From NCBI RefSeq assembly GCF_030704535.1, contig NC_081815.1, positions 2,805,001-2,869,000 of the forward strand: a stretch of DNA of 64,000 bases, written 5' to 3'. Both the position numbers and the translations under genes were made by a program. The notes beneath the pieces were generated by a model. That model did not search any database. It was given only the letters and a program-made list of their open reading frames with translations, and was not told where the DNA came from. This document shows positions 16,800 to 27,196 of the stretch, piece by piece (position 1 is the stretch's first letter; every line of letters starts with the position of its first letter). This DNA comes from Vitis vinifera (Eukaryota; Streptophyta; Magnoliopsida; Vitales; Vitaceae).

Positions 16800-18240
16800 T
16801 TCATGAGTTTCACACCTTTTGAGTATTAATTATGCCTAATATGCCCAAGTAATACATTGCTACCCTTGCAAGAGATACTAATGGTTCTTTGTTGAGTTTT
16901 GGAGATATTTTAAGGTGATTTTTGAAGCATGGAGTGACAAATGAAAAATGGAATGGAGGAGGGTACATAATGTGGATGGAGAGGAAGAGGAAATGCACTT
17001 GGACCAAGCTTTGGAGCTTAATTGAAGGTGGTGGAGATGGATTAAACATGAAGAAATGAGAGAAATTGAAAAGAGGAGTCGGAATAGCATGATTTTCGAT
17101 TTCGCATAGTCATGCGAAATGAAACAGAAAGGTTGTGGCTGCAGCACATAAGGAAATTGTGAAAAAGTGATTTCGCATGACCATGCGAAACGCTCTAGAA
17201 GAATGAAATTGAAGCTGATGGATTCTCCACTTCGCATCATCATGCGAGATTGCTAGGGGCTCATGTGAAAATGCATTTTCTCCAGATTCCTTGATGAAGA
17301 AGCATCCGAAAGACTTCTAAAATGTTGCCAAGTGTCCTTTTAACCTGGGTCTATAAATAAAAATGGGATTGACTCATTTAGGAACTTTTGATACATTTTT
17401 CTAATTGTAGAACTTTTCATACTTCTTCTCTCTATATAATTCTCCATTTTCCTTCAGTTTCTCTTATTTTCTCGGTAGCCAAACATGTCTTGTGAGATCA
17501 AATCTCCAAGCATGAGTGGCTAAATCTCGTTTTTCTCGGAGGAGGGAGGATCTAGAGGCAAGATCTATGGTGAATTAGAGAATTGGGCTTGAATTGCTAA
17601 GGTAATTTGATCCAATTGATTGATTAATTGAAATTTGAGGATTTTTTTCTTCAAATTGTCTTGGATGATTACTACAATGCAAGCTAGGTAGATTCATTAA
17701 ATTCTTAATGCTATATTTGATGAAATTGAATAGTTGCATAGTATGAATCATTGGAAGATAATTTAAGATGAATTGAATATATGTTTCAAATTGATCTCTT
17801 AGATTAGATTACCTAATTTGAAGAGAAATTAGATCTAGATCTAAAGCTAAATCAAAAATCGGTTTAGATGAAAATTTAGGTTTTCAATCTAACTTGATGA
17901 AAATTAGATCTCAACACCTATTCACCATGAAAATTGCTCTCTAGAAAATCTCACATCTTATTAATTTTCTTCTCTTTTACACTTCATTTTCCTCTCAATT
18001 TGAATACATTGTTATTTTGGAATTTTATCATGCATTTTCAAATCAATTTCATTTGATCACAATAATTTCTTATCATCTCATTCAAGCCTTAATTATCAAG
18101 AATAATCTATCCTTGTGGATGATACCTAAAAACCACTATACTACAGTAGTTTGATCGAGTACAAATTGCTATAAAATAGTGAATTAGGTTATAAATTTTG
18201 TTTTGATTTAACAAACGAAAAAATCTGAACGATCAGGTAT
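16800..18240 (+). mobile_element. Possible Ty3/Gypsy (Athila-like) leader/LTR remnant
   Basis: The order of features resembles the LTR plus leader of a plant Ty3/Gypsy element: a TATA-like TCTATAAATAAAAATGG at 17351-17367, a CT-rich stretch, then near 18110-18215 CTTGTGGATGATACC, CACTATACTACAGTAG, and a T-rich run ending in ACAAACGAAAAAATCTGAACG. No gag or pol frame follows. The call rests on recall of the general style of these leaders, so it is weak. Confidence 0.35.
17100..17249. repeat. Three related short hairpins (TTTCGCAT..ATGCGAAA)
   Basis: Palindromic 20-mers at 17100-17119, 17171-17190 and 17230-17249. The first two have perfect 8-bp arms TTTCGCAT/ATGCGAAA around loops AGTC and GACC; the third is CTTCGCAT-CATC-ATGCGAGA with a mismatch. 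The arms are conserved while the 4-nt loops vary. Spacing is 71 and 59 bp. Confidence 0.85.
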
Positions 18241-18642
18241 CAAAATTTAATGTTATAGAAGATAAAAAAGTTTTAAGTATGTTATGGTTCCGAGAAAGAC
18301 TTAAACAAAAATTGAAGTTATAAAATATTATTCAATACTATATTGTGAATTTTGCTCGTTATTTTGTTATGTATGTCATAATTATTAATTTATATTTCTT
18401 TGGCCCATAAAGTTTTAAAAAAAAATTATTATCTCATGCATTTAAAAGGTTGTACTTGTATAGAACCTCTTTCACAACATTTTCGACTAATCTTAAAAAT
18501 AAAATTATTTTTTGAACTCAAATATGAAATTTTTTTTTTCAATTTATTATCTATAAAATAATGTTTAGAAATAATTGTCATTTGATTTTAGAAATAGGAC
18601 TCGAATTGAAACTCAAATATAAATATAAAAACATTTTTTTAT

Positions 18643-18645
18643 ACT

Positions 18646-18677
<32 letters not shown>
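18643..18677. repeat. (TA)n microsatellite
   Basis: TA dinucleotide run of about 15 units, roughly 180 bp upstream of the TMEM234-like start codon. Confidence 0.85.
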
Positions 18678-18680
<3 letters not shown>

Positions 18681-18859
18681 TATAAAACGTAAAAAATTTT
18701 AAATTATTTTTTCGTCTTTTCAATTATAAACAACTTGAAACAACGACGTTTTGTTGATGATAATGTAAACGACGTCGCTTCGTTGTTCCCGGCCTCGCCC
18801 TAAACCAAAAGGGGAGAGCGAAATTCACATCTGCTTCGATTAACACCGGCGATCCAGAG

Positions 18860-19270
18860 ATGATAGGGGACATAGAGAAGATGATCGCGGTGGGCTTAGT
18901 ATGGGGCTCTACCAACGCTATAATGCGCCGTGGCGCACTCATCTGGGACCGAAAAGTCAGATCTTCTTCAGCGCAAACAACCAAACCCTCTACACTCCAC
19001 CAACGACTGCTCGCCACCTACAAAAACTGGCTCAATCTCCTCCTGACGTGGCAATACTCCATCCCTTTCTTGATAAATTTATCGGCCTCAGCTACTTTCT
19101 TTGCCATCTTAAGCGACACCCCCATATCACTGGCGGTTCCGGTGACTAATGCGACGACGTTTGCGGCCACTGCGGTGTCGGCCATGCTCTTGGGCGAAGA
19201 GACTCGAGTGTGGTTGGCTTTGTTGGGTACTTTTCTTATTGTTCTGGGTGTCTGGATTTGTATTATGTGA
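18860..19270 (+). CDS. TMEM234-like small multi-pass membrane protein
   Basis: Intronless 136-aa frame. The N-terminus MIAVGLVWGSTNAIMRRGA (from residue 8) and the C-terminal segments with PISLAVPVTNATTFAATAV and WLALLGTFLIVLGVWICI match the transmembrane protein 234 family, a four-helix member of the drug/metabolite transporter-like fold. Hydrophobic helices lie at about residues 8-24, 58-80, 88-108 and 116-135, with a hydrophilic loop (residues about 30-50) after the first. The animal protein has been linked to kidney filtration; no molecular activity is established for plants. The ATG at 18860 is the first in frame and gives the family's usual length. The gene is notably GC-richer than the flanking DNA, as expected for a real exon. 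Membrane location is an inference. Confidence 0.9.
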   Translation: MIGDIEKMIAVGLVWGSTNAIMRRGALIWDRKVRSSSAQTTKPSTLHQRLLATYKNWLNLLLTWQYSIPFLINLSASATFFAILSDTPISLAVPVTNATTFAATAVSAMLLGEETRVWLALLGTFLIVLGVWICIM

Positions 19271-20054
19271 TGCATTTTGTGATCATGAACTAACCCCTGT
19301 GTTTGGTCACTGAGAAAAGCGAGAAAAGGAAAAGAAAAGAAAAGTACATTTTGAATTTTATGATTTATGTTTCCAAGGAAACTCGCTAGCATTAAGTGAT
19401 ATAGTTGTATAGTATTGTGGTTTCTTGTGTATGATGGATGAAAAAGAAATAAATCTACGATCATTTCTTTGGAGGCCGAATCTATCATGTTTGTGAGAAT
19501 TATAAAATATGAAGCACTAGTGTTTCTAGTTAACCAACCATTATCAATTTTTTTTTTTTCATTTTAATTTGTTGGTCTTGATTAATATCAAATTGATGTT
19601 GTTGATTTCTTGTAATAGTGCAAATTGGTGTTGTAGTGCTGTTTTCCCCTCCTGTTTGATGTGAGATTATGGCCAATGAGAATCAATATCCTGTTTATGC
19701 TCTTGTTTCAAAGTAATTTTTAGTATTGTCCTATCATTTCCTGGTCCTTTCTCACACCCAAACAGAATCTTAATGGTCCACTAGGTTTTCAAAATTTTGC
19801 TGGAAATAGAAGAGATTTGGCAACATTAGAAATTTAGAACTACCATCAAAGTGCTGATTTTTTTTTTTTTTTATAAATATTCTAGTGTTTCGTTTTCATG
19901 TGTCAGTATTGAGGATTTTCTTACATTTGTTGGTTTAGGTGTTTTGGGCAATTTTCCCTATCTGGGCATTTGCAAGCAAGGGATTTATAGGCATTCCTCT
20001 TAGTTTGATGTTGTTGGATTAAAGGTTGTTTGCTCTTCCCTTAATTGAGGGAAT
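19271..20054. other. Intergenic, 3' UTR side of TMEM234-like gene
   Basis: No coding frame. A MITE half-end of the TGTTTGGTCACTGAGAAAA type lies at 19300-19318, just behind the stop codon, followed by a purine-rich AAAGAAAAGAAAAG stretch. Poly-T runs at 19550 and 19860 may mark other minus-strand retroposon tails. Confidence 0.4.
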
Positions 20055-20833
20055 AGACTCATTCCACTATACCATATAAAATATTATGAAAGATAAAAAC
20101 TAAATATAACTATTAAACTCTAAAATATTTCATGTTTCCTTGCCTCTTGTGTCTATATTCTAAACTATGAGCCCTCACTAAACTGAGTGTGTTTCACTCT
20201 TTCCTACATTACTATTTACCTAGTATAATCTTCATAAGTGCATCTTTATCTCATAAGTTTTTCTCCTTAAAATATTTATAAAGATATTTCTAACAACTTT
20301 CTTTATTTTATTAGGAACTCTAATATGATAATGACATATTAAGATATAAAATAATTTATATGATATTCTTTACCAAAAGGAATCTATACCAATTAAAAAT
20401 TTGAGACTCTGCAAAATTCTCCACCTTGAATCGAACACCATCAAGTCAATGTTCCATCTTTCTATGATACACTACTAGCTAGGATATCACCCAATATACT
20501 CTTGGAAACTTACTTGAGCCAAATCCTTACTTCACACCACGACTTTCTTGTGTGCCACGAACATTCCTTGTTTTCCTTTTAGTAGATTTCCATAACTTCA
20601 AACTGTTCAGTCACTTCATTGTATTCACTTTCAAGATGCCATAAATGTATATTGGAAACTATACTTATCCTCGACAACAAAGTACATGCTTTGTGCGTCA
20701 CATTCTAATGAGAGAACAATTGACTGTACTTTCAATTAAAATTCTTTTTTTAATGCTCTTGTGTGTTTTGTTCTCCTTAACTCTTCTAGAAATCTCCACC
20801 TAGGCTTTGAAGTACTTCTTATGCAAGCAAAAG

Positions 20834-21014
20834 CTCTAATATCACTTGTTGTGGAGATAAAAGCTTCAATGATATTATGTTAGTGCAATAACATAAAGAT
20901 AAAATTAATCACTCACACAAAGGTACATAGGTTTTGAACATACTTTGGATAACTGTGCATGTGTGTGTACAGATGAGAGAGAATCATTCTATTGTACTAT
21001 GGAGAATATTATAG
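20834..21014. repeat. Left copy of ~180-bp duplication flanking LINE
   Basis: Begins CTCTAATATCACTTGTTGTG and ends GAGAATATTATAG immediately before the LINE sequence. The same segment resumes directly after the LINE poly(A) at 21370-21548, about 10% diverged by eye. Confidence 0.8.
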
Positions 21015-21369
21015 GAAACCCTTCTTGGATGGAATGGAGGGTTTGTGGGGAAAAGGCGCAAAAGGGCTTGGCAAATGGCTCTTTTATGTATTTTTTTGGT
21101 TAGTCTGGAAGGAGAGGAATAGAATAGCGTTTGGGAATGAGGAACTCTCGCTTCAAAGGTTGAAATATTCTTTTGTAAGTAATCTTTGGTCTTGGGTTAG
21201 GGTTTCCTTTTTAGAGAGCCCTTATTCTCTTGTAAGTTTTTTAGACTGGATAGGTTCCTAGTTAGGGAAGGTGGTGTGTATACTCCTTGTATACTTCGAG
21301 GGCACTGGCTTTTTGGTGTTTCCTCGTTTTGATTAATATACTTTCTTTTTACTTATATAAAAAAAAAAT
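21015..21369 (+). mobile_element. 5'-truncated LINE inserted in the LTR
   Basis: The frame from about 21017 to 21261 encodes the tail of a plant L1-type polyprotein (FFWLVWKERNRIAFGNEELS, then LQRLKYSF and LWSWVR). It is followed by a non-coding 3' end (GTGTATACTCCTTGTATACT near 21274) and a poly(A) run at 21360-21368. Only the last 80-odd codons of ORF2 remain. It interrupts one LTR of the TRIM-like element. Confidence 0.85.
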
Positions 21370-21548
21370 CTCTAATATTACTTGTTGTGGAGATAAAAGC
21401 TTCAATGGTAATATATTAGTGCAATAACATAAAAGTAAAATTAATCACACACACAAAGGTACATAGGTTTTGAACATAGTTTGGATAACTGTGTGTGTAT
21501 CTACAAATGAGAGAGAATCATTCTACTATACTATAGAGAATATTATAG
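21370..21548. repeat. Right copy of ~180-bp duplication flanking LINE
   Basis: Second copy of the LTR segment, starting right after the LINE poly(A) and ending GAATATTATAG, after which the LTR continues to 21846. Confidence 0.8.
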
Positions 21549-21846
21549 AGGACATAAACCATCCTCGCATCTACACCTTAAACTATGAGCCCCTACTCTA
21601 CCGGACATATGTTTCTTACTATTTCTCACATCTTTATAAACCACTTACGGTTTTCATAAGTACATCTCCATCTCATAAATTTTTTCTCCCCATGACTTAG
21701 AATATTTATAGAGACATTTCTAAAGACTTTCCTTATTTTATAAGGAAATCTAATATTACAATGATGTATTAACATAGGTAATATTCTATACAATATTCTT
21801 GACCAAAAGAGGTATATGTTAATTAGGAATTTGAGACTTTCCAACA

Positions 21847-23872
21847 AGATGTATTCAGGATTGGGGTTTAGTTGTATTGTTGTGGAGGATACCTTACCCT
21901 CCTGTATATTGGGCTTCCTTTTTTAAAAGTATTTGTCCATATGACCATTTCATATAAAGAAAAAGTATTTTAGACAATTTGAAGTTGACCATGTTGATTT
22001 GAAGCTGGAGCTCTTACAACTGCTGCCTATGGAGAATGAGGTTTTATCCTCAGTCAACCATGATGATGCTCAGCAAGGGCTTATTCTCACTGAATGAAAA
22101 TATGTTCTTCTGCACGGATGACTTATGTATCTTAAACATTTCTTAGCAGCAAGTAGAAATCTTCATAGAGTATGTCAATTTCCAGTGCATGCCATATGCT
22201 AGAATTGTTGACTTTCCTTCTTGTAATTTGGAATTAGTGTTAGGATATCTGGAATTCATCATCTCCCATTTACGAGGTTTGGCTTAAGGCAGCCATGATA
22301 ATGCAGATATGAGTTATGGTTAGTTATTGGAGTCAAGTGAAGAAAGTGGAAATTCTTTTGTAATATAAAATCTGATCATAGAAAGAATGGAAATGTATTA
22401 GATAATTAGACTTTATCTTCAACCAGTCAGATAATAGTAAACTTCAAGGTAGTACTGTCTCCTCAGTGCTCAGAATTTTTTTACCTGCATCCTACTTGTT
22501 CTTAAGAATTAATGAACAATTACAAAAAAGCAATCACAAAAGAAAATCCTCAATAAAATCAAATTTATCACATGTTGATGTAGATAATTGCCCTTAGTTC
22601 AACCCAACTAAGCATTAAGTCATAACTACTGGGGGTTAGCATTCAAATCATTTTTCACCATCTGGTCCTAGCTGGAGTGACATCCTTGACCAAAGTAACG
22701 GCTGTCATGTTTTTCTTAGTGCCTCAACATACATTCTCATTTATTTCTAATAGGACTCATCCCACATTCTCATTGGCTTTCTCGTGTTGCTGCAACTTAA
22801 TTTAGATCACTCATTATGGGTGCATTGTGGAACCATCTAATAGTCCTGCTGGCTCCTGTTGGTGCCACCTTTAACTTCACATGAATGCACTTGTACCTTC
22901 ATATGTACATGCATCCAAATCATTAAAGCTTGTTTTTAGCACCTCAAACATATGGATATATGCACGAGGTAAATAAATTTAGTAATCAAGGTTCTCTAAA
23001 TGTGCTATTCCAAGTTGCCTCTAGCGCTCATCCTCTTTCTATACAACATGGCTACCGAGGTTAGCAGTAACAAATGTTGTTTCTTACATTTGCCTTGGGA
23101 TAAGTAGGAAGGTTAATGCTAAAGGTACTTGATAGACTTGATCTTTGAATAGTGAACAACTCTGGTATGCTTTATGTTTCTGAATTTGAAGTAAGAGAAA
23201 TCATGACGAACGGGTGGAGGAGATGTTTGTTTCCATCTATAACTAAAGGTGCAAGTGTTGGGCATGTGGATTGGCACATGAGAAGTTTTTGTCATGCCTG
23301 GGTTGTGTAAGTTTCAACTTCATCAGGTTTGCTCATACATGCCTGGGTTATGTAAGTTTCAACTTCATCAGTTTTGCTCATACACTCTGAATTCAGCAGC
23401 ATATATAATTTTAATCTTAATTATTATTATTATTATTTATTTTTTTAGTTTTGGAGAAGCAAGTGCTTTGACCTTACCGTTCCTCTTTAAGAATCCCATT
23501 CATAGTTACTTCGATATTACATTCCCAAATCTTCTATGAGAATCAATATGAACTTTCTCCTTATATTTCCTTCTTAGTACATTTTGACATGCTTTCTGTC
23601 CATTTATAATTTAAAATTCTATGAAGACTTTATTGTTACAGGAACTGGAAAGTTATAGTCACTGCTGACTAAAACTTGAGACATTGAATACATTTGGTGA
23701 AATGGAAGGAAATACAAGAATGAAATTAATTTAATTCAAACACAGAGAACATTGAAGAATTTATTTCAGTTATACCCAGGAAATAGGAAAATAAATGAGA
23801 CTGCAAAATTATTCATCTCTTTGGAAACCACTCCAGCTGTTTCAAAGTATTGCTTGACTGCCCATCCTTGAG
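21847..23872. other. Intergenic, no gene seen
   Basis: Two kilobases with no supported coding frame. Contains a two-copy 45-bp tandem repeat at 23294-23383 and an (ATT)n tract near 23419-23440. The right-hand end should hold the 3' UTR of the minus-strand XTH gene. Confidence 0.5.
23294..23383. repeat. Two-copy 45-bp tandem repeat
   Basis: Units begin ATGCCTGGGTTGTGTAAGTT (23294) and ATGCCTGGGTTATGTAAGTT (23339), with very few differences. The length is a multiple of three, so the open frame across it simply repeats 15 residues; nothing else suggests coding. Confidence 0.9.
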
Positions 23873-25894
23873 TTAGAATTGTGGCTTAAAACATTCAGGA
23901 GGCATATTTCCTTGGAATCTCTTTGTATCTTTGCAGTAATCATAGATCATATGGTTATCTCTGACCCACTTCATCTGACCCTTCTTAGCATAACTCAACT
24001 GGCTGTATACTGGAGAAGTCCACCAGTTAGCAGGGGATTTGGAGGCACATTGATCAATGCTGACTGGTCCATTCCACTTGCAAGCCCTTGCCCTGAAATG
24101 GCGGAATCTGGCTACAAAGGGCGCACTATACCAGTCGATTTTAACAAGCCCACCTCTAGTTGCCCAGTTATCAGCATTCCATATACTGGAGTAAACCCTC
24201 ATACCTTGTTTGCTGGGGTAAGCAATTCCTTCATTCTCGTAGTTCCGGAAAACTCGAATTGGTATGCTATCAATGTACCACCTGAAACCATGATGACATA
24301 TTCAAGGTTCAGGGATTGTTCTGCTACTGGAATAATTTTGGAATAGGGAACCATTTGGGAAAAGACAGTCAGAATAGTGAGGGTAAGGTGATGATTGTTG
24401 AGGACAGGATTCAATTAAAACTTCAGGGAGAACCAAAAGGATAAAATGTTAAGGAATTTAGTTTGAGTGTTGTGTGTCTGTATGTTTTGGGGTGGGGGGA
24501 AGAGGATGAGGTAAAGCGGGTTTTAGAGGTTTTAATGCAAATTTTTATGGATTAAGTTGGTGATTTAGAAATAATTTAGCCATCAGCCATTTACTAACAG
24601 TGATTGTGCTAAAATATGGGTAATTACTGGGGCCCAATGAAAACTTCATGTATAGTTTGCTGAACTTTTGATATTTTAGGGAATATTGTTAATGTCTGAA
24701 ACAATAAAAAAGGTGATGATGTTTTGTAGAAAAGGAGGCAGGTGCCTGGTGGACTTACACTACTTCAGTGGGGTTCCAGTGTATGGTGTAGTTGTGGAAA
24801 TCAGCGGTTGGATCAAACCAGAGGTAGAACTGTTGTTCTCTGCTTCCATTTCCTTGCGTATAGATATTCGTGTGGATGGTGTAAGGTTGTCCAGATACGT
24901 TCCCTAAGAACTCAAAGTCGATCTCATCATGCTTGCTTCCTGTAGAGGACAGCTGCACAAAATATGAGAAGATAAAATTAGCAATTCTCCTTTTGTGAGC
25001 CCATTTTCAGGTATAGGGCATTTGTTCACATATGTTAGATCCTAGAAGGCGCATATGCTAGATCCTTATTGACAAAATCTGAGAAGTAATAGCCTTTTAG
25101 AGGCCTTGTCTGTTGCTCAATCAGGTTCACTTACGTAGTATGCAGTTACTGTGCCAGCAGAATTCCCAGGTACCAACTTGATCAGCATTTCAATACTTCC
25201 AAATAGGAACGCTCTCTTTGTTTGAACACCAGAACCTGAAAGCCGAAGGCAACATAGTAGTGTGGTCAGAGGGAATTTAAGTTTGAATCAGTCACTGGAA
25301 CTTACCAATCCCCAAAGTATTGGTAAGTATCTCTAGTCAAATAATCCAGTGACCAGGGTTATGTGAGTCAGAATACAGGGAACTGGGTCTTAACCTGGTT
25401 TCACGTTTGGTTGATTTATTTGTTGTGTGACTTCCTTTGTGAATTGGTCATGTGTAGCATTTGACAATCCATTAACTCTGGCATCTGGACTAATATGATT
25501 TGTGCAGTTCTATTACATGTACTTTTGCAGCATTCATATATTGTATAGGAGTTTACAACTACTATGGTACACCATTTTTCTTTTAGATTTGAATTATGTC
25601 TTTTTTTTTTCCTTGCACTTATGTGATTATGATTACTAGTTTCCAATCTAAAAAAAATTATGAAGTATTTAAGCTACAGAACATCAAGGCATAATGCGAT
25701 GAAACTAGTTTCTTATATTTACCTGAAGTTGAATCCAACACAAGTTGAAGATCGTCGCCATTTCCCAGAATTGAGGAATGGCTAGCACCCCAGTTGAAAT
25801 ACATGCTCTTGGAAAAGTTGGCGTCAACGAAGCTTTGTTCAAATGCAACTGCAGTGACTAATAGAGCTACAAACAAAACTTGAAAACTCCCCAT
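23873..25894 (-). CDS. XTH: Xyloglucan endotransglucosylase/hydrolase (XTH, GH16)
   Basis: Secreted enzyme that cuts xyloglucan and rejoins it to another xyloglucan chain, or to water, in the cell wall. Exons 25723-25894, 25135-25235, 24759-24952 and 23873-24281 (TAA) join in frame to 291 aa, the usual XTH length. A signal peptide ([20 protein letters not shown], residues 3-22) precedes the GH16 domain. The catalytic motif [11 protein letters not shown] is at residues 99-109, with nucleophile E101 and acid/base E105, followed by the conserved N-glycosylation site N109-V-S. The XET C-terminal domain ends with cysteines in ACKW, DQCAS, YDYCKD and PPECF. The start is ATG at 25894; the upstream in-frame GTG is not a start. 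Gene family certain, subgroup not assigned. Confidence 0.96.
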
Positions 25895-25978
25895 TGCTGC
25901 CCCAAGGGACACTTCTCTTTCTCTGCTTTATCAACTCTATGAAGCTGAAGTGGGATACTTTGTTCTTGGTTTGTGATG

Positions 25979-25989
25979 ACTTTATATAG
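25979..25989 (-). promoter_or_regulatory. TATA box of XTH gene
   Basis: On the minus strand CTATATAAAG lies about 90 bp before the XTH start codon, the right distance for a short plant 5' UTR. Confidence 0.6.
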
Positions 25990-27090
25990 CTTATGATCAC
26001 CAAATACACCTTACTAAGATGAATTCTGATTGATTTTCCTTTTTGCTCAGAATATATTGACCTTGTCATGGCTTTTGACATTTCCCACATTATTATTTGA
26101 AAAGATAAGAGGACTTAATATCATTTCCAGTTGTATGGAGGTGGAAGTTATGCCTCCAACTAAGGTCAATATTAAAGTATAATTTAGTTATTTCATATGA
26201 ATACCATGGTTCAACTTCTGATCTTCCCAGTGTGCAAATGTTGGCTATTAGCATATTTGGTCATTGAGCCAATGGTGTGCACCATCTGTTTGAAAATGGA
26301 GCATTGCTTTTAAAAATAGGAAGCGAAAGTATATGGGTAGATGAAGTAGGAATTGTTTTTTAGTTGTATGTTCTAGGAATGTTGGGAGAAGTTGAGGTTG
26401 AAAATGAAGTTTAAGGATGTGGACAAGCTGGGACGCGGTTGGGAGTAGGAGAATGTCGTGGGCGAGACTAATGCAGACAGGGGTGGCCAGCTGTGGTGGC
26501 CTGCAAAGTGGTGCCCAGTCCCCTTGGGTGGGGGTGCACACCTTGAGATGTTTTCTTGCTATATAAATTGCAAGAACACTCGATTTCCTGAGCGTCACTT
26601 ATTGGGTGTTCTTGGAGTCTTGTTCTTAACCCTTTTCTCTTCTCCATTTTTTATGAAAACCCAATTTGTCTATCTGCCCTGGTCATCTTGTGTGTTAAGT
26701 GGGGTAGCTTGAATTTTGGGAGTACAATGGCGGGGGTATTTTGAGGTGTCTGTCGTATTGCTTTTAATATTAAAATAAATAGGATTGGGATGATGGTGAC
26801 CAATTCATGAATTTGTCCCATTGATGTATTGTCATTTCCATTTGCCCCATTGAATATCAACTAAGAATATTAAAAAAAAAAAATTGAATTGTTTGTTATT
26901 TTGAATATATTTATCCTTGAAAACAAAATGTAATTGCACTTTTGAAAAAACGGACTCCAATGCAGCGTTGAAATCCAAGCCACTAATATGAACGGAAAAA
27001 AGATAAAAAAAACAAAGGCAAAAATTGATCACGATGTGAAGAACAAAATAGTTAATCAAGCTTCTGAATTTTTTCTACGGCTTATGGATC
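25990..27090. other. Intergenic between XTH and GLOX, no gene seen
   Basis: About 1.1 kb without a supported gene. The larger open frames (26248-26598, 26458-26712) overlap each other on opposite strands and lack family features. It serves as XTH promoter and GLOX downstream region. Confidence 0.5.
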
Positions 27091-27178
27091 TACATTCGTC
27101 AAAGAGGAAAACGTCAAGGAACACAAAGGAAGCTTACATTCGTCAAAGAGGAAAACGTCAAGGAACACAAAGGAAGCC
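27091..27178. repeat. Perfect 44-bp tandem repeat just downstream of GLOX
   Basis: Two units starting TACATTCGTCAAAGAGGAAA at 27091 and 27135, 88 bp in total, identical by eye. It ends 19 bp from the GLOX stop codon, so it falls in that gene's 3' UTR. Confidence 0.93.
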
Positions 27179-27196
27179 CAAGCTTTTGAACCCTTT

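Larger units (their letters stand above)
20055..21846 (-). mobile_element. Small non-coding LTR element (TRIM-like), minus strand
   Basis: Two copies of one long repeat flank about 430 bp of non-coding DNA. The complete LTR, read on the minus strand, begins TGTTGGAAAGTC (21846) and ends CTCCACAACA (20847), the expected TG..CA with TGTTG/CAACA ends. The other LTR is truncated and spans about 20055-20416. Next to the complete LTR, minus-strand TGATATTAGAGC (20844-20833) is a 2-mismatch match to TGGTATCAGAGC, the initiator-Met-tRNA primer-binding site common in plant LTR elements. Purine-rich GGTGGAGAATTTTG (20425-20412) abuts the other LTR as a polypurine tract. There is no gag or pol. Without the nested LINE and its duplication the complete LTR is about 466 bp. 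Confidence 0.75.
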
